The notes under the pieces are model-generated. The model was not told the DNA's origin. It saw nothing but the letters and a program-made list of their open reading frames with translations, and searched no databases. Shown here piece by piece: positions 8,749 through 16,375 of a stretch of DNA of 64,000 nucleotides; position 1 is the first letter of the stretch; every line of letters begins with the position of its first letter. The translations under genes were made by a program, and so were the position numbers. Source of the DNA: Nonomuraea angiospora (GTDB taxonomy: Bacteria > Actinomycetota > Actinomycetes > Streptosporangiales > Streptosporangiaceae); assembly GCF_014873145.1 (NCBI RefSeq), contig NZ_JADBEK010000001.1, positions 3,100,001 to 3,164,000 on the forward strand. The letters are read 5' to 3'.

Positions 8749-9932
8749 GCGATCACGCCCTGTTCGCGCAGGGCGGCGATCGCCTCGCCGGTGTAGTCGA
8801 GCTCCGCGAGCACCTCGTCGGTGTCGCGCCCGAGCCGCCGTCCCGGCCAGCGGACCTCGCCGGGCGTGTCCGACAGGCGGAACAGGACGTTCTGCAGGGT
8901 GACCGAGCCGAGCTCCTCGTCCGGCCTCTCCACGAACGTCTCCAGCGCCGCGTACTGCGGGTCCTCGGCGATGTCGGAGACGTCGTAGATGGGCGCGATC
9001 GCGGCCTGCGCCTCCTCGAAGCGGGCGATGACCTCGTCGGCGTCCCGCTCGGCGATCCACGACGCGACGGCCTCGTCCAGCTCGTCCACGTGCTGGACGC
9101 GCCCGGCGCCGCTGGCGAACCACGGCTGCTCCACCAGGTCGGGCCGCCCCACCAGGGTGACCACCCGCTCGGCGACGGGCTGGGCGCTGGTGGAGATGGC
9201 CAGCCACCGCCCGTCCCGGGTCCGGTACGTGTTGCGCGGCGCGTTGCTGCTGGAGCGGTTGCCGGTGCGGCGCGGCACGACGCCCAGCGCCTTGTACGCG
9301 GTCATCTGCGGCCCGAGGATGCCCAGGATCGGCTCGATGATCGCCAGGTCGATGACCTGCCCCCGCCCGCTCTGCTCCCGGGCGCGCAGGGCCACCATGA
9401 TCGCGTACGACATGGCCAGGCCCGCGATGCCGTCGGCGAGGGCCAGCGGCGGCAGCGTGGGCGGCCCGTCGGGCTGCCCGGTCATGGCCGCGAACCCGCT
9501 CATCGCCTCGGCCAGCGTCCCGAACCCCGGCTGCTTGGCCATCGGCCCGAACTGCCCGAACCCGGTCATCCGCGCCACGATCAGCCGCGGGTTGAGCTCG
9601 AGCAGGTCTTCCGGGGCGAGGTTCCAGCGTTCGAGGGTGCCGGGGCGGAAGTTCTCGATCAGCACGTCGGACCGCTCGGCCAGGCGGCGCAGGATCGCCT
9701 GGCCGTCGGGGTGCGACAGGTCCACGGCCGCGGCGCGCTTGTTGCGCGCGAGCGTCTTCCACCACAGCCCCACGCCGTCCACGGACGCGCCGTGCCCGCG
9801 CGAGGGGTCGCCGCGCCGGGGGTGCTCGATCTTGATCACGTCGGCGCCGAAGTCGCCCAGCATCATCGCGGCGGAGGGACCGGCGAACAGGGTCGCCGCG
9901 TCGATGACCCGCAGGTCGGCGAGGCTCGTCAT
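8745..9932 (-). CDS. CaiB/BaiF family (class III) CoA-transferase
   Basis: 395 residues. N-terminal LRVIDAATLFAGPSAAMMLGDFGADVIKIE and GVGLWWKTLARNKR are the standard family III signature. The catalytic Asp is expected in the DGIAGLAMSYAI stretch near residue 160-170. Moves CoA between carboxylic acids, cytoplasmic. Located directly before the CitE-like lyase with a GTGA overlap. A -35 TTGACC with a -10 TAAGTT ending 8 bases before ATG 9932 suggests a leaderless mRNA. Divergent from a GntR gene that probably controls the pair. Acid substrate not known. Confidence 0.88.
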   Translation of the reverse strand: MTSLADLRVIDAATLFAGPSAAMMLGDFGADVIKIEHPRRGDPSRGHGASVDGVGLWWKTLARNKRAAAVDLSHPDGQAILRRLAERSDVLIENFRPGTLERWNLAPEDLLELNPRLIVARMTGFGQFGPMAKQPGFGTLAEAMSGFAAMTGQPDGPPTLPPLALADGIAGLAMSYAIMVALRAREQSGRGQVIDLAIIEPILGILGPQMTAYKALGVVPRRTGNRSSSNAPRNTYRTRDGRWLAISTSAQPVAERVVTLVGRPDLVEQPWFASGAGRVQHVDELDEAVASWIAERDADEVIARFEEAQAAIAPIYDVSDIAEDPQYAALETFVERPDEELGSVTLQNVLFRLSDTPGEVRWPGRRLGRDTDEVLAELDYTGEAIAALREQGVIA

Positions 9933-9968
9933 AGGTATGTAACTTATAAGAAATATGTCATAGGTCAA
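9928..9968 (-). promoter_or_regulatory. divergent control region with direct repeat GTCATAGGT
   Basis: GTCATAGGT occurs exactly twice, at 9928-9936 and 9957-9965, 29 bases apart. The first copy overlaps the CoA-transferase start codon. On the minus strand TTGACC (9968-9963), a 16-base spacer and TAAGTT form a plausible promoter for a leaderless transcript. The repeats are candidate GntR-regulator sites. Confidence 0.45.
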
Positions 9969-9989
9969 CCAGACGGGACACTCTTGGAC

Positions 9990-10643
9990 ATGTCGCCTAC
10001 TGAGCCGCGGCCGCCGATGAGCAAGGCCGAGTACGTCTACAGCGTGCTGCTCGACGAGATCCGCACCGCCCGGATCCCGGGCGGCACGGCGCTGCGGGCC
10101 GGGGAGGTGGCCCGCCGGCTGGGCGTGTCGGTCACCCCCGTGCGCGAGGCGCTGCGCAGGCTGGAGACGGACCGGCTGATCAGCTACGAGGCGCATCACG
10201 GCGCGACCGTCGTGGACCTGGGCGACGAGGCCCTGGCCGAGTACTACGGCCTGCGCGCGGTGGTCGAGGGCCTGGGCGCGCGCCTGGCTGCGGACCGGAT
10301 CACCCCGGAGGAGCTGGCCGGGCTGCGCGAGCTGCACGCGTCGATGGCCGAGGACGCCGCGCACGGCAGGCACGACCGGCTCGGGGAGCAGAGCAGGCGG
10401 TTCCACCTGCGCATCGTGGACATCGGCGGCCCGGCCTTCCTGGGCGCGCACGCCAGGTCCGTGCGCAACAGCTTCCCGGTGCCCGCCGAGGCGTCGCTGT
10501 GGCTGGACGAGGCCCAGGTCAAGGCCCAGCTCGAAGCGCACGAGAGCATCCTGGCCGCGCTGGCGGCCGGCGACGCCGAGGCCGCCGAACGCGTCATGAT
10601 CGACCACGTGCGCCGGGCCGGGGATTACCGGCAACAGCACTGA
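9990..10643 (+). CDS. GntR family transcriptional regulator (FadR/FCD type)
   Basis: 217 residues. Winged helix: GEVARRLGVSVTPVREALRRLETDRLI, then an all-alpha FCD domain with RAVVEGLGARLAA, HLRIVDIGG and the late H...I..AL..GDAEAAERVMIDH metal/acid-binding pattern. FCD regulators sense organic acids. Divergent from the CoA-transferase/CoA-ester lyase operon across a 57-base gap, so that operon is its most likely target. ATG 9990 used; ATG 10017 (MSKAEYV) is an alternative. Confidence 0.85.
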   Translation: MSPTEPRPPMSKAEYVYSVLLDEIRTARIPGGTALRAGEVARRLGVSVTPVREALRRLETDRLISYEAHHGATVVDLGDEALAEYYGLRAVVEGLGARLAADRITPEELAGLRELHASMAEDAAHGRHDRLGEQSRRFHLRIVDIGGPAFLGAHARSVRNSFPVPAEASLWLDEAQVKAQLEAHESILAALAAGDAEAAERVMIDHVRRAGDYRQQH

Positions 10644-10700
10644 CCGAAGACGTACGTCACGTCCGCCGATGACAAAAATCAGCGTTCGGCCCTGCTCTAT

Positions 10701-10724
10701 TGCAACTCGATTACAGCTGTTGCA
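10701..10724. promoter_or_regulatory. inverted repeat TGCAAC-13-GTTGCA
   Basis: Six-bp perfect arms, 44 bases before the GTG of the next gene, in a locally less GC-rich stretch. Possible regulator site; nothing links it to a known protein. Confidence 0.25.
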
Positions 10725-10767
10725 CGATGGCCACTCAGGTGGTCTGGCACCCGAGGGGGCAGGGACT

Positions 10768-11493
10768 GTGGCGGACGCGTGGACACTGCATCCCGACTAC
10801 CGGACCCCTCCGGTCCCCGCGGCCGCAGGCGTCGTCCCGGGCCCCTGGCGGCACCCCGACGGCGGCCAGATCATGAACGGCACCTACGAGCGGCCCCTCC
10901 CCGACCGGCAGGTGGAGGTCGTCACCATCTGGTACGGCTACGCGCTCAGCCACTGGAGCGGGCCGCGCATGCCGCGCTTCAGCAGCCCGCTGGTCTCGGC
11001 CTGGAACCCGGTGCTGGCCCAGGGGCTGGCCGTCGACCCGGGCTCCCCGTCGCCGTACCACGACGAGCTGTGGTGCGACCGGTGGATCGCCGACGCCCTG
11101 CTGTACGGGCGCAAGCCGTACGGCGCGTTCACGCTGCCCGCGGCCGAGGCGCTGCGCTGGTTCGCCAAGAGCGGCGGCACCGGCCTGGTCTACCACGCGG
11201 AGCCGGCGGGCGGGCTGATCAGGGTCGTGGCGGGCACGGCCGAGCGCTACGCGCAGCTGTTCGACCTCGACGCGCTGATCGCCGACTACCGCGGCGCGCT
11301 GCCGCCCGAGCTGGCCGAGCCGGAGGTGGCGGCGCTGGAGGCGCACGGCGGCCACTCCCCCGCGCTGCGCTACATCCTCAGCGAGAACGGCGAGGCCCGC
11401 TTCGCCCAGGCGCCGCTGTCGGTCCGCGGCCTCACCCTCGGATACCCTCCACGGGAGACGGCCGCCCGCATCGCCGCCGCGGCCCTCTCGTGA
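10768..11493 (+). CDS. hypothetical protein
   Basis: 241 residues from GTG 10768, which has GAGGGGG eight bases upstream; the in-frame ATG at 10669 has no ribosome site and would add 33 unlikely residues. No signal peptide or membrane span. Aromatic-rich middle (VVTIWYGYALSHWSG, YHDELWCDRWIADALLYGRKPYG) looks like a conserved actinomycete protein of unknown fold. Ends 31 bases before the HAD hydrolase, so probably co-transcribed. I do not recognise a function. Confidence 0.6.
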   Translation: MADAWTLHPDYRTPPVPAAAGVVPGPWRHPDGGQIMNGTYERPLPDRQVEVVTIWYGYALSHWSGPRMPRFSSPLVSAWNPVLAQGLAVDPGSPSPYHDELWCDRWIADALLYGRKPYGAFTLPAAEALRWFAKSGGTGLVYHAEPAGGLIRVVAGTAERYAQLFDLDALIADYRGALPPELAEPEVAALEAHGGHSPALRYILSENGEARFAQAPLSVRGLTLGYPPRETAARIAAAALS

Positions 11494-11524
11494 CCGCACC
11501 CGCCACCGGAGCCGGAGCCACGCC

Positions 11525-12229
11525 GTGACCGCCAGACCCATGCCGGGCGTCAAAGGTGTCCTGTTCGACCTGGACGGCACCCTGCTCGACCACCGCAGCG
11601 CCGCCGACGCCGCGATCACGGCCTGGATGACCGCGCGCTTCCCCGGCCACCCGCGCCTGGAGGAGGTGGCCGCGCTCTGGGCGGTCCTGGAGGGGCGCTA
11701 CCTGGCGATGTGGCACGCGGGCGAGTGCACCCATCAGGAGCAGCGGCACCACCGCCTGACCTCGCTCTGCCGGGAGCTGGCCGTGCCGGTGCCCGGCGAC
11801 CTCGACTCGGCCTACGCCGACTTCGGCGAGCGCTACCGGCAGGGCTGGAGCGCCTACCCGGACACGGCGGGGGCGGTGGCGGAGCTGGGCGGGTTCGCGC
11901 TCGGGGTGCTGACGAACGGGGCGCAGCCGATGCAGGAGGCGAAGGTCCGCGCGATCGGGCTGGCCGACCTGGTCGGGCCGGTGCTGACGGGCGAGGTGCT
12001 GGGCGGCCACTTCAAGCCGTCACCCGCCTCCTACACCGGCGCTGCCGCGGCGCTGGGGCTGGCGCCGGAGCAGGTGCTGCTGGTGGGCGACGACGTCGAC
12101 AAGGACGTGACGGGGCCGGCGGCGACCGGGATGCGCTCGGTCTGGCTCGACCGGCTCGGGGTCGAGCCGCCACCCGCCGGCTTCCCGCGCATCACCTCAC
12201 TGACCGAGCTCCCGCGGCTGCTCCGCTAG
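11525..12229 (+). CDS. HAD family hydrolase
   Basis: 234 residues. Motif I FDLDGTLLD (both Asp), motif II VLTNGA, a Lys in GGHFKPSP and motif IV VGDDVDKDVTG give the complete haloacid-dehalogenase active site. The alpha-helical cap between motif I and II is type C1, as in phosphoglycolate phosphatase-like or pyrimidine 5'-nucleotidase-like enzymes. GTG start, GGAGCC upstream. Cytoplasmic phosphatase or dehalogenase; substrate not determined. Follows the hypothetical gene at 31 bases. Confidence 0.85.
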   Translation: MTARPMPGVKGVLFDLDGTLLDHRSAADAAITAWMTARFPGHPRLEEVAALWAVLEGRYLAMWHAGECTHQEQRHHRLTSLCRELAVPVPGDLDSAYADFGERYRQGWSAYPDTAGAVAELGGFALGVLTNGAQPMQEAKVRAIGLADLVGPVLTGEVLGGHFKPSPASYTGAAAALGLAPEQVLLVGDDVDKDVTGPAATGMRSVWLDRLGVEPPPAGFPRITSLTELPRLLR

Positions 12230-12267
12230 CGGCGTCACCGCGACTGCTTCGCCGGCGGAGTCACCGC

Positions 12268-12315
12268 GGCTGCGTCACCGGCTGCGTCACCGGCTGCGTC
12301 ACCGGCTGCGTCACC
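12268..12315. repeat. four tandem copies of a 12-bp unit
   Basis: GGCTGCGTCACC is repeated exactly four times (12268-12279, 12280-12291, 12292-12303, 12304-12315), preceded by a degenerate GACTGCTTCGCCG copy. It covers the stop codon of the inositol-phosphatase-like gene; each unit holds a TCA (TGA on the minus strand). Confidence 0.9.
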
Positions 12316-13084
12316 GGGGCGCCAGCTCGGCCAGCACCGAGCCGTCCAGGTCGAAGCCGGCCACGTGCGCCAGGTAGGACCCCTGTGCCAGCGGGTCGCC
12401 GAGGTAGACGCCGCCCGCCCGGCGCACCAGCAACGCCCCCGCGGCCACGTCCCAGGGGTGGGCGCGGGTGCCGTAGGCGGCGTCCGACCAGCCGGCGGCG
12501 ACGTGCGCGAGCTTGAGCGCGGCGCTGCCCGGCTTGCGCACGGCCGAGAAGGACTCCAGGAACCGGCCGTAGCGGCGCAGCGCCTCCTCGCCGTCCGCCT
12601 CCAGGTCCGCGGGCGTCGGATAGCTCGACAGCAGCATCGCCTCCCGGTCTCTCGTGGCTCCCGCGCTCCTCATCGGCGTGCCGTTGCACCAGGCGCCCTC
12701 GGTGGAGGCGCCGAACTCGTCCTCGCGCACGGGGTCGTACACCACGCCGGCGACCAGCTCGCCGCGCGTGGCCACGGCGATCGACACGCAGAAGAACGGC
12801 AGCCCGGCGGCGAAGTTGGCGGTGCCGTCGATGGGGTCGATGTACCAGACGAGGTCGCCGGAGCCGGTCGTGCCGCCCTCCTCGCCGACGATCACGCTCT
12901 CGGGCGCGCGGGCGGCGATGACCGCGCGGATGGTCTCCTCGGCGGCCCGGTCGTGCTCGGTCACCGGGTCGTGGAAGTCGCGTTTGGTGGACACCTCGGG
13001 CCGGGATCTGAAGGCCTTGCGCAGCCGGGGCCCGACGGCTCTGGCCGCCTCGGTGGCGATGTCCAGCAGGTACGTCACGTCCAT
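12311..13084 (-). CDS. inositol monophosphatase family protein
   Basis: 257 residues. Metal-binding motif 1 VWYIDPIDGTANFAAG (DPIDGT), the upstream GEEGG (Glu) and motif 2 THPWDVAAGALLVRRAGG (adapted as AHPWDVAAG) are present. The family dephosphorylates inositol-1-phosphate, histidinol phosphate or FBP in a Mg2+-dependent way. ATG 13084 follows GGGAGTGAAG. Divergent from a GntR/UTRA regulator over a 104-base region. The stop lies inside a 12-bp tandem repeat that looks like a recent slippage at the 3' end. Confidence 0.85.
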   Translation of the reverse strand: MDVTYLLDIATEAARAVGPRLRKAFRSRPEVSTKRDFHDPVTEHDRAAEETIRAVIAARAPESVIVGEEGGTTGSGDLVWYIDPIDGTANFAAGLPFFCVSIAVATRGELVAGVVYDPVREDEFGASTEGAWCNGTPMRSAGATRDREAMLLSSYPTPADLEADGEEALRRYGRFLESFSAVRKPGSAALKLAHVAAGWSDAAYGTRAHPWDVAAGALLVRRAGGVYLGDPLAQGSYLAHVAGFDLDGSVLAELAPR

Positions 13085-13153
13085 CTTCACTCCCGAAACA
13101 GGGGAAAGGGCATCATGTCCCTCTATGCCCACTTCGCCCGCCACCGGTTGTTT

Positions 13154-13169
13154 GTCAGGACATTCTGAC
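13154..13169. promoter_or_regulatory. inverted repeat GTCAG-6-CTGAC before GntR/UTRA gene
   Basis: GTCAG (13154-13158) and CTGAC (13165-13169) lie about 20 bases before ATG 13189, next to TTAAGC that could serve as a -10 element. GntR/HutC proteins bind such short palindromes; autoregulation is inference. Confidence 0.35.
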
Positions 13170-13188
13170 CTGCGTTAAGCTGATCAGC

Positions 13189-13929
13189 ATGACCGCGAAT
13201 CTCGCCATCGACCTGGACCGGTCCAGTCCCGTGCCGCTCTACTTCCAGGTGGCCGAGCAGATCGCCGAGGCCATCCGGCGAGGGGACCTGGCGCCCGGCT
13301 CCCGGCTGGACAACGAGATCCTGCTGGCCGACAAGCTGGGCCTGTCGCGGCCCACGATCCGCCAGGCCATCCAGTATCTCGTGGACAAGGGCCTGCTGGT
13401 GCGCAAGCGCGGCGTCGGCACCCAGGTCGTCCACGGGCAGGTCAAGCGCTCGGTGGAGCTGACGAGCCTCTACGACGACCTGCGCAGGGCGGGCCAGGAG
13501 CCGGCCACGCAGGTGCTGGCCCTGGAGCCGCGCCCCGTCGAGGAGGAGGTCGCCCAGATCCTGGGTGTGGAGGCGGGCGCGGAGATCCTCTATCTCGAGC
13601 GCCTGAGGTTCGCGGCCGGGGAGCCGCTGGCGGTGCTGCACAACTGGCTGCCGCTCGGCCTGGCCCAGCTCACCGCCGCCGACCTGGAGAGCCGCGGCCT
13701 GTACGAGCTGCTGCGCGCCGCGGGCGTGCGCATGCGGGTCGCCAACCAGCGGATCGGCGCGCGGGCCGCCACCCAGGCCGAGGCCAGGCTGCTGGACGAG
13801 CGCCGCGGCGCGCCGCTGCTGACCATGATCCGCACCACCTACGACGACCAGGGCCGGGCCGTCGAGCACGGCTCACACGTCTACCGGGCCTCGCACTACT
13901 CCCTCGAGGTCACCCTCATCGAGCGCTGA
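13189..13929 (+). CDS. GntR family regulator with UTRA domain (HutC subfamily)
   Basis: 246 residues. Opens with PVPLYFQVAEQIAEAIRRGDLAPGSRL and LGLSRPTIRQAIQYLVDKGLL, the GntR winged helix. The C-terminal half (RSVELTSLYDDLRRAGQEPATQVL to YRASHYSLEVTLIER) is a UTRA effector domain of the HutC/FarR type, which binds small sugars, histidine derivatives or similar. Its last 57 bases overlap the convergent DedA gene. Neighbouring inositol-phosphatase-like gene is a possible target. Confidence 0.87.
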   Translation: MTANLAIDLDRSSPVPLYFQVAEQIAEAIRRGDLAPGSRLDNEILLADKLGLSRPTIRQAIQYLVDKGLLVRKRGVGTQVVHGQVKRSVELTSLYDDLRRAGQEPATQVLALEPRPVEEEVAQILGVEAGAEILYLERLRFAAGEPLAVLHNWLPLGLAQLTAADLESRGLYELLRAAGVRMRVANQRIGARAATQAEARLLDERRGAPLLTMIRTTYDDQGRAVEHGSHVYRASHYSLEVTLIER

Positions 13930-14520
13930 GGCGGCCCGCCGCTTCAGATAGAGCGTGGTGCAGATCCCGAACACCACGGCCACCGCGAGCCCCACCCACG
14001 AAAAGCCCTTCAGCCACTTCTCGGCGACGAGCCCGAGATAGAAGATCACCGTGGTGGTGCCGCCCGCCCACACGATCCCGCCGAGCACGTTGGCGACGGC
14101 GAACTTCCAGTACGGCATGCGCAGCGCCCCCGCCAGCGGCCCGGCCAGGATGCGCAGCAGCGCGATGAACCGCCCGACGAAGACCGCCCACACCCCGAAC
14201 CGCTGGAAATACCCTTCGGCCTTGGCGATGTGCCGGGGCCCGAAGTGCTTCGGGAAGCGCCGCCCGAGCCGCTCGAACAGGGGCGCGCCGCCCCTGCGCC
14301 CGATCGCGTACCCCACGGAGTCCCCCAGGATCGCCCCGGCGCTCGCGCACGCACCGACCCAGAAGGGGTGCACCACGCCCTTGGAGGCCAGGATCGAGGC
14401 GCTGACCAGGACGATCTCGCCGGGCAGCGGGATGCCGAGGCTCTCGAACCCGATCACCAGCGCGACCATGGCGTAAAGCCAGCCGGCCGGGATCGCCTGC
14501 AACCATTCGTCGATATGCAC
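13873..14520 (-). CDS. DedA family membrane protein
   Basis: 215 residues, about five hydrophobic segments. FESLGIPLPGEIVLVSASILA and the later GRFIALLRILAGPLAGALRMPYWKFAVANVLGGIVWA contain the DedA/SNARE-associated motifs (E in the re-entrant loop, GRFIP-like region with two Arg). DedA proteins are thought to act as lipid scramblases or proton-linked lipid carriers in the inner membrane. The gene ends inside the convergent GntR coding region (57-base tail overlap). Start ATG 14520. Confidence 0.88.
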   Translation of the reverse strand: MHIDEWLQAIPAGWLYAMVALVIGFESLGIPLPGEIVLVSASILASKGVVHPFWVGACASAGAILGDSVGYAIGRRGGAPLFERLGRRFPKHFGPRHIAKAEGYFQRFGVWAVFVGRFIALLRILAGPLAGALRMPYWKFAVANVLGGIVWAGGTTTVIFYLGLVAEKWLKGFSWVGLAVAVVFGICTTLYLKRRAASALDEGDLEGVVRGPVDV

Positions 14521-14589
14521 GCGCGCAACCCTAGCGCCGTCACATCACCACAAGACCCGCGATCGAGACCTTCCTTCCGCACCGGACGG

Positions 14590-15579
14590 TCAGCGTTCGC
14601 TGTCCAGCATGGACATCTGCGCCTCGGCGTACCGCGAGCCGGCGGCGGCGCCCTCGGGGACGGCCGCCTCGATGGCCGCCAGGTCCTCGGCGGTCAGGCT
14701 CACGTCCAGGGCGCCCAGGGCCTCGGCCAGCCGCTCGCGCCGCCGCGCCCCGACGAGCGGGACGATCTCCTCGCCCTGGGCCAGCACCCAGGCGATGGCC
14801 AGCTGCGCGACCGTGGCCCCCTTGGCCTCGCCGAGGCTCCGCAGCGCCTCCACCAGGGTGAGGTTGTGCGCCAGGTTGTCGCCGGAGAAGCGCGGGCTGG
14901 CGGCGCGGAAGTCACCGGCGGCCACCTCGCGGTCCTTGGACCAGTGGCCGCTGAGCAGCCCCCTGGACAGCACCCCGTACGCGGTCACGCTGATGCCCAG
15001 CTCGCGGCAGGCCGGCAGGATGTCCCGCTCGATCCCCCTGGACAGCAGGGAGTATTCGAGCTGCACGTCGGCGATCGGGTGGACGGCGTGGGCCCGCCGG
15101 ATGGTCTCGGCCCCGGCCTCCGACAGCCCGACGTGCCGCACGTGCCCCTTGGCGACCTCCTCGGCGATGGCGCCGACGGTCTCCTCGATCGGCACGGCCG
15201 GGTCGACCCGCGCGATCCGGTAGACGTCCACGTGGTCGGTGCCGAGGCGGCGCAGGGTGTAGGCGAGCGAGCTCTTGACGGCCGCGGGCCGGCCGTCGTA
15301 GCCGAGCCAGTTGCCGTCGTAGTCGCGCTGCGCCCCGAACTTCACGCTGATCTGCACGTCGTCGCGCGAGCGGCCCTCGAGCGCCTGGCGGATGAGCAGC
15401 TCGTTGTGGCCCATGCCGTAGAAGTCGCCGGTGTCGAGCAGCGTGATGCCGGCGTCGAGTGCGGCGTGGATGGTGGCGATGGACTCGGACGTGTCGGCCG
15501 GCCCATAGAAGTCGGACATTCCCATGCAGCCCAGCCCGAGGTCGGACACGACAGGTCCGCCGGTTCCCAGAGTTCTCAT
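14590..15579 (-). CDS. aldo/keto reductase
   Basis: 329 residues, TIM-barrel NADPH reductase. LGLGCMGMSDFYG at the N-terminus, DTGDFYG (catalytic Asp and Tyr) and SVKFG (Lys) are present. The usual catalytic His in the D-x-Y-x-x-H-R segment is replaced: here DVYRIARVDP, so His is Ala, as in some AKR13-like subfamilies. Start MRTLGTG at 15579; a longer frame upstream reads through the inverted repeat. Single gene, controlled possibly through the inverted repeat at 15599-15626. Substrate unknown. Confidence 0.87.
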   Translation of the reverse strand: MRTLGTGGPVVSDLGLGCMGMSDFYGPADTSESIATIHAALDAGITLLDTGDFYGMGHNELLIRQALEGRSRDDVQISVKFGAQRDYDGNWLGYDGRPAAVKSSLAYTLRRLGTDHVDVYRIARVDPAVPIEETVGAIAEEVAKGHVRHVGLSEAGAETIRRAHAVHPIADVQLEYSLLSRGIERDILPACRELGISVTAYGVLSRGLLSGHWSKDREVAAGDFRAASPRFSGDNLAHNLTLVEALRSLGEAKGATVAQLAIAWVLAQGEEIVPLVGARRRERLAEALGALDVSLTAEDLAAIEAAVPEGAAAGSRYAEAQMSMLDSER

Positions 15580-15598
15580 GCGGCCAGTATGCCAATTG

Positions 15599-15626
15599 GG
15601 CTGACAGATTTCAATTTTTGTCAGCC
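15599..15626. promoter_or_regulatory. inverted repeat GGCTGACA-12-TGTCAGCC
   Basis: Perfect 8-bp arms around an AT-rich centre, 20-47 bases before the aldo/keto reductase start and about 105 bases before the divergent secreted-protein gene. Strong candidate operator in the divergent promoter region. Confidence 0.5.
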
Positions 15627-15729
15627 AGTGGAAGCCGCCCGCCCAACGCAGACTCAACGATTCCTCAACAACGCCGGGCCTACCTTCCTGTCATCGGCTC
15701 GCAAACCGAGCGACGGGAGGGAGAAGATC

Positions 15730-16047
15730 ATGCGTCTGCGCACGTCAGCGGCCGCCGTGGCGCTCGCGGGGGCGGTCACGGCGGGCTTCGCCGCCGGACC
15801 GGCCTCAGCCGCCACCACCAGCGCCACCAGCGCCCAGGCCGCCGCGCCCTGGTGCCTCGGGCACCGCCTCAACGCCAAGGGCGCCGTGGACAAGCTCTGG
15901 GTCTGGAACAGCTGCAAGTCCAACCAGAGCTACAAGGTCAGGCTCGCCAACGTGCCCGACCTGGCCTGCCGGCAGCTCAAGCCGGGCGGCGCCGACTACT
16001 TCACCTGGGGCTGGCCGGGCCGCTTCGACGGCCTGGTCACCTGCTGA
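15730..16047 (+). CDS. small secreted four-Cys protein, tendamistat-like (paralogue 1)
   Basis: 105 residues with GGGAGGGAGAAGATC before ATG. Signal peptide ends near PASA (about 27); the mature part has four cysteines (42, 62, 80, 105) with spacing C-x19-C-x17-C-x24-C and a C-terminal WPGRFDGLVTC. Two disulfides are expected. The PS/PWC start of the domain, the 17-residue middle spacing and the terminal Cys resemble tendamistat-type alpha-amylase inhibitors (x15, x17, x27), but the WRY inhibitor loop is not seen. First of three tandem paralogues; function inferred only. Confidence 0.75.
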   Translation: MRLRTSAAAVALAGAVTAGFAAGPASAATTSATSAQAAAPWCLGHRLNAKGAVDKLWVWNSCKSNQSYKVRLANVPDLACRQLKPGGADYFTWGWPGRFDGLVTC

Positions 16048-16069
16048 GACCACGGAAGGGAACAGGCAC

Positions 16070-16357
16070 ATGCGCACCAGAACGATCCTCGCCGCGGGCG
16101 CCTTCGCGGCCGCCGCCATCGCCGTCTCGCCCGCGCCCGCTCAGGCCGCGGCCCCGTCCTGCCTCACCTACAAGCTGGACGACCGGGGCGCCCAGGACGA
16201 GCTCTACGTGTGGAACACCTGCAAGCACCCGGTGAGCTACAAGGTCAGGCTGGCCAACGGGGCGGACCTCCACTGCGACTACAAGACCCCCAACAGCGGC
16301 TACGACAAGTGGTGGTGGAAGTGGCCCCGCCGCTTCGACGGCCTCGTCAGCTGCTGA
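16070..16357 (+). CDS. small secreted four-Cys protein, tendamistat-like (paralogue 2)
   Basis: 95 residues. Sec signal peptide to about AQA (26), then APSC and cysteines 31, 51, 69, 95 (spacing 19, 17, 25). Shares LDDRGAQDELYVWNTC and the WPRRFDGLVSC end with its neighbours. Unlike paralogue 1 the middle carries Trp-Trp-Trp-Lys-Trp before the FDGL motif. A ribosome site (GGAAGGGAACAGGCAC) precedes ATG 16070, 22 bases after the first copy, so the three are one operon. Probably extracellular and disulfide-stabilised; enzyme-inhibitor role is a hypothesis. Confidence 0.75.
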   Translation: MRTRTILAAGAFAAAAIAVSPAPAQAAAPSCLTYKLDDRGAQDELYVWNTCKHPVSYKVRLANGADLHCDYKTPNSGYDKWWWKWPRRFDGLVSC

Positions 16358-16375
16358 CCGGAAGGAGCCGAGAAC

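Noticed and set aside
12268..12315. Possible CRISPR-like array
   Set aside because: Tandem 12-bp units without spacers and no cas genes anywhere in the window.
14230..15723. Long plus-strand open frame leading into the first small secreted protein
   Set aside because: It is antisense to the DedA and aldo/keto reductase genes and low-complexity. The real start is ATG 15730 with a ribosome site and signal peptide.
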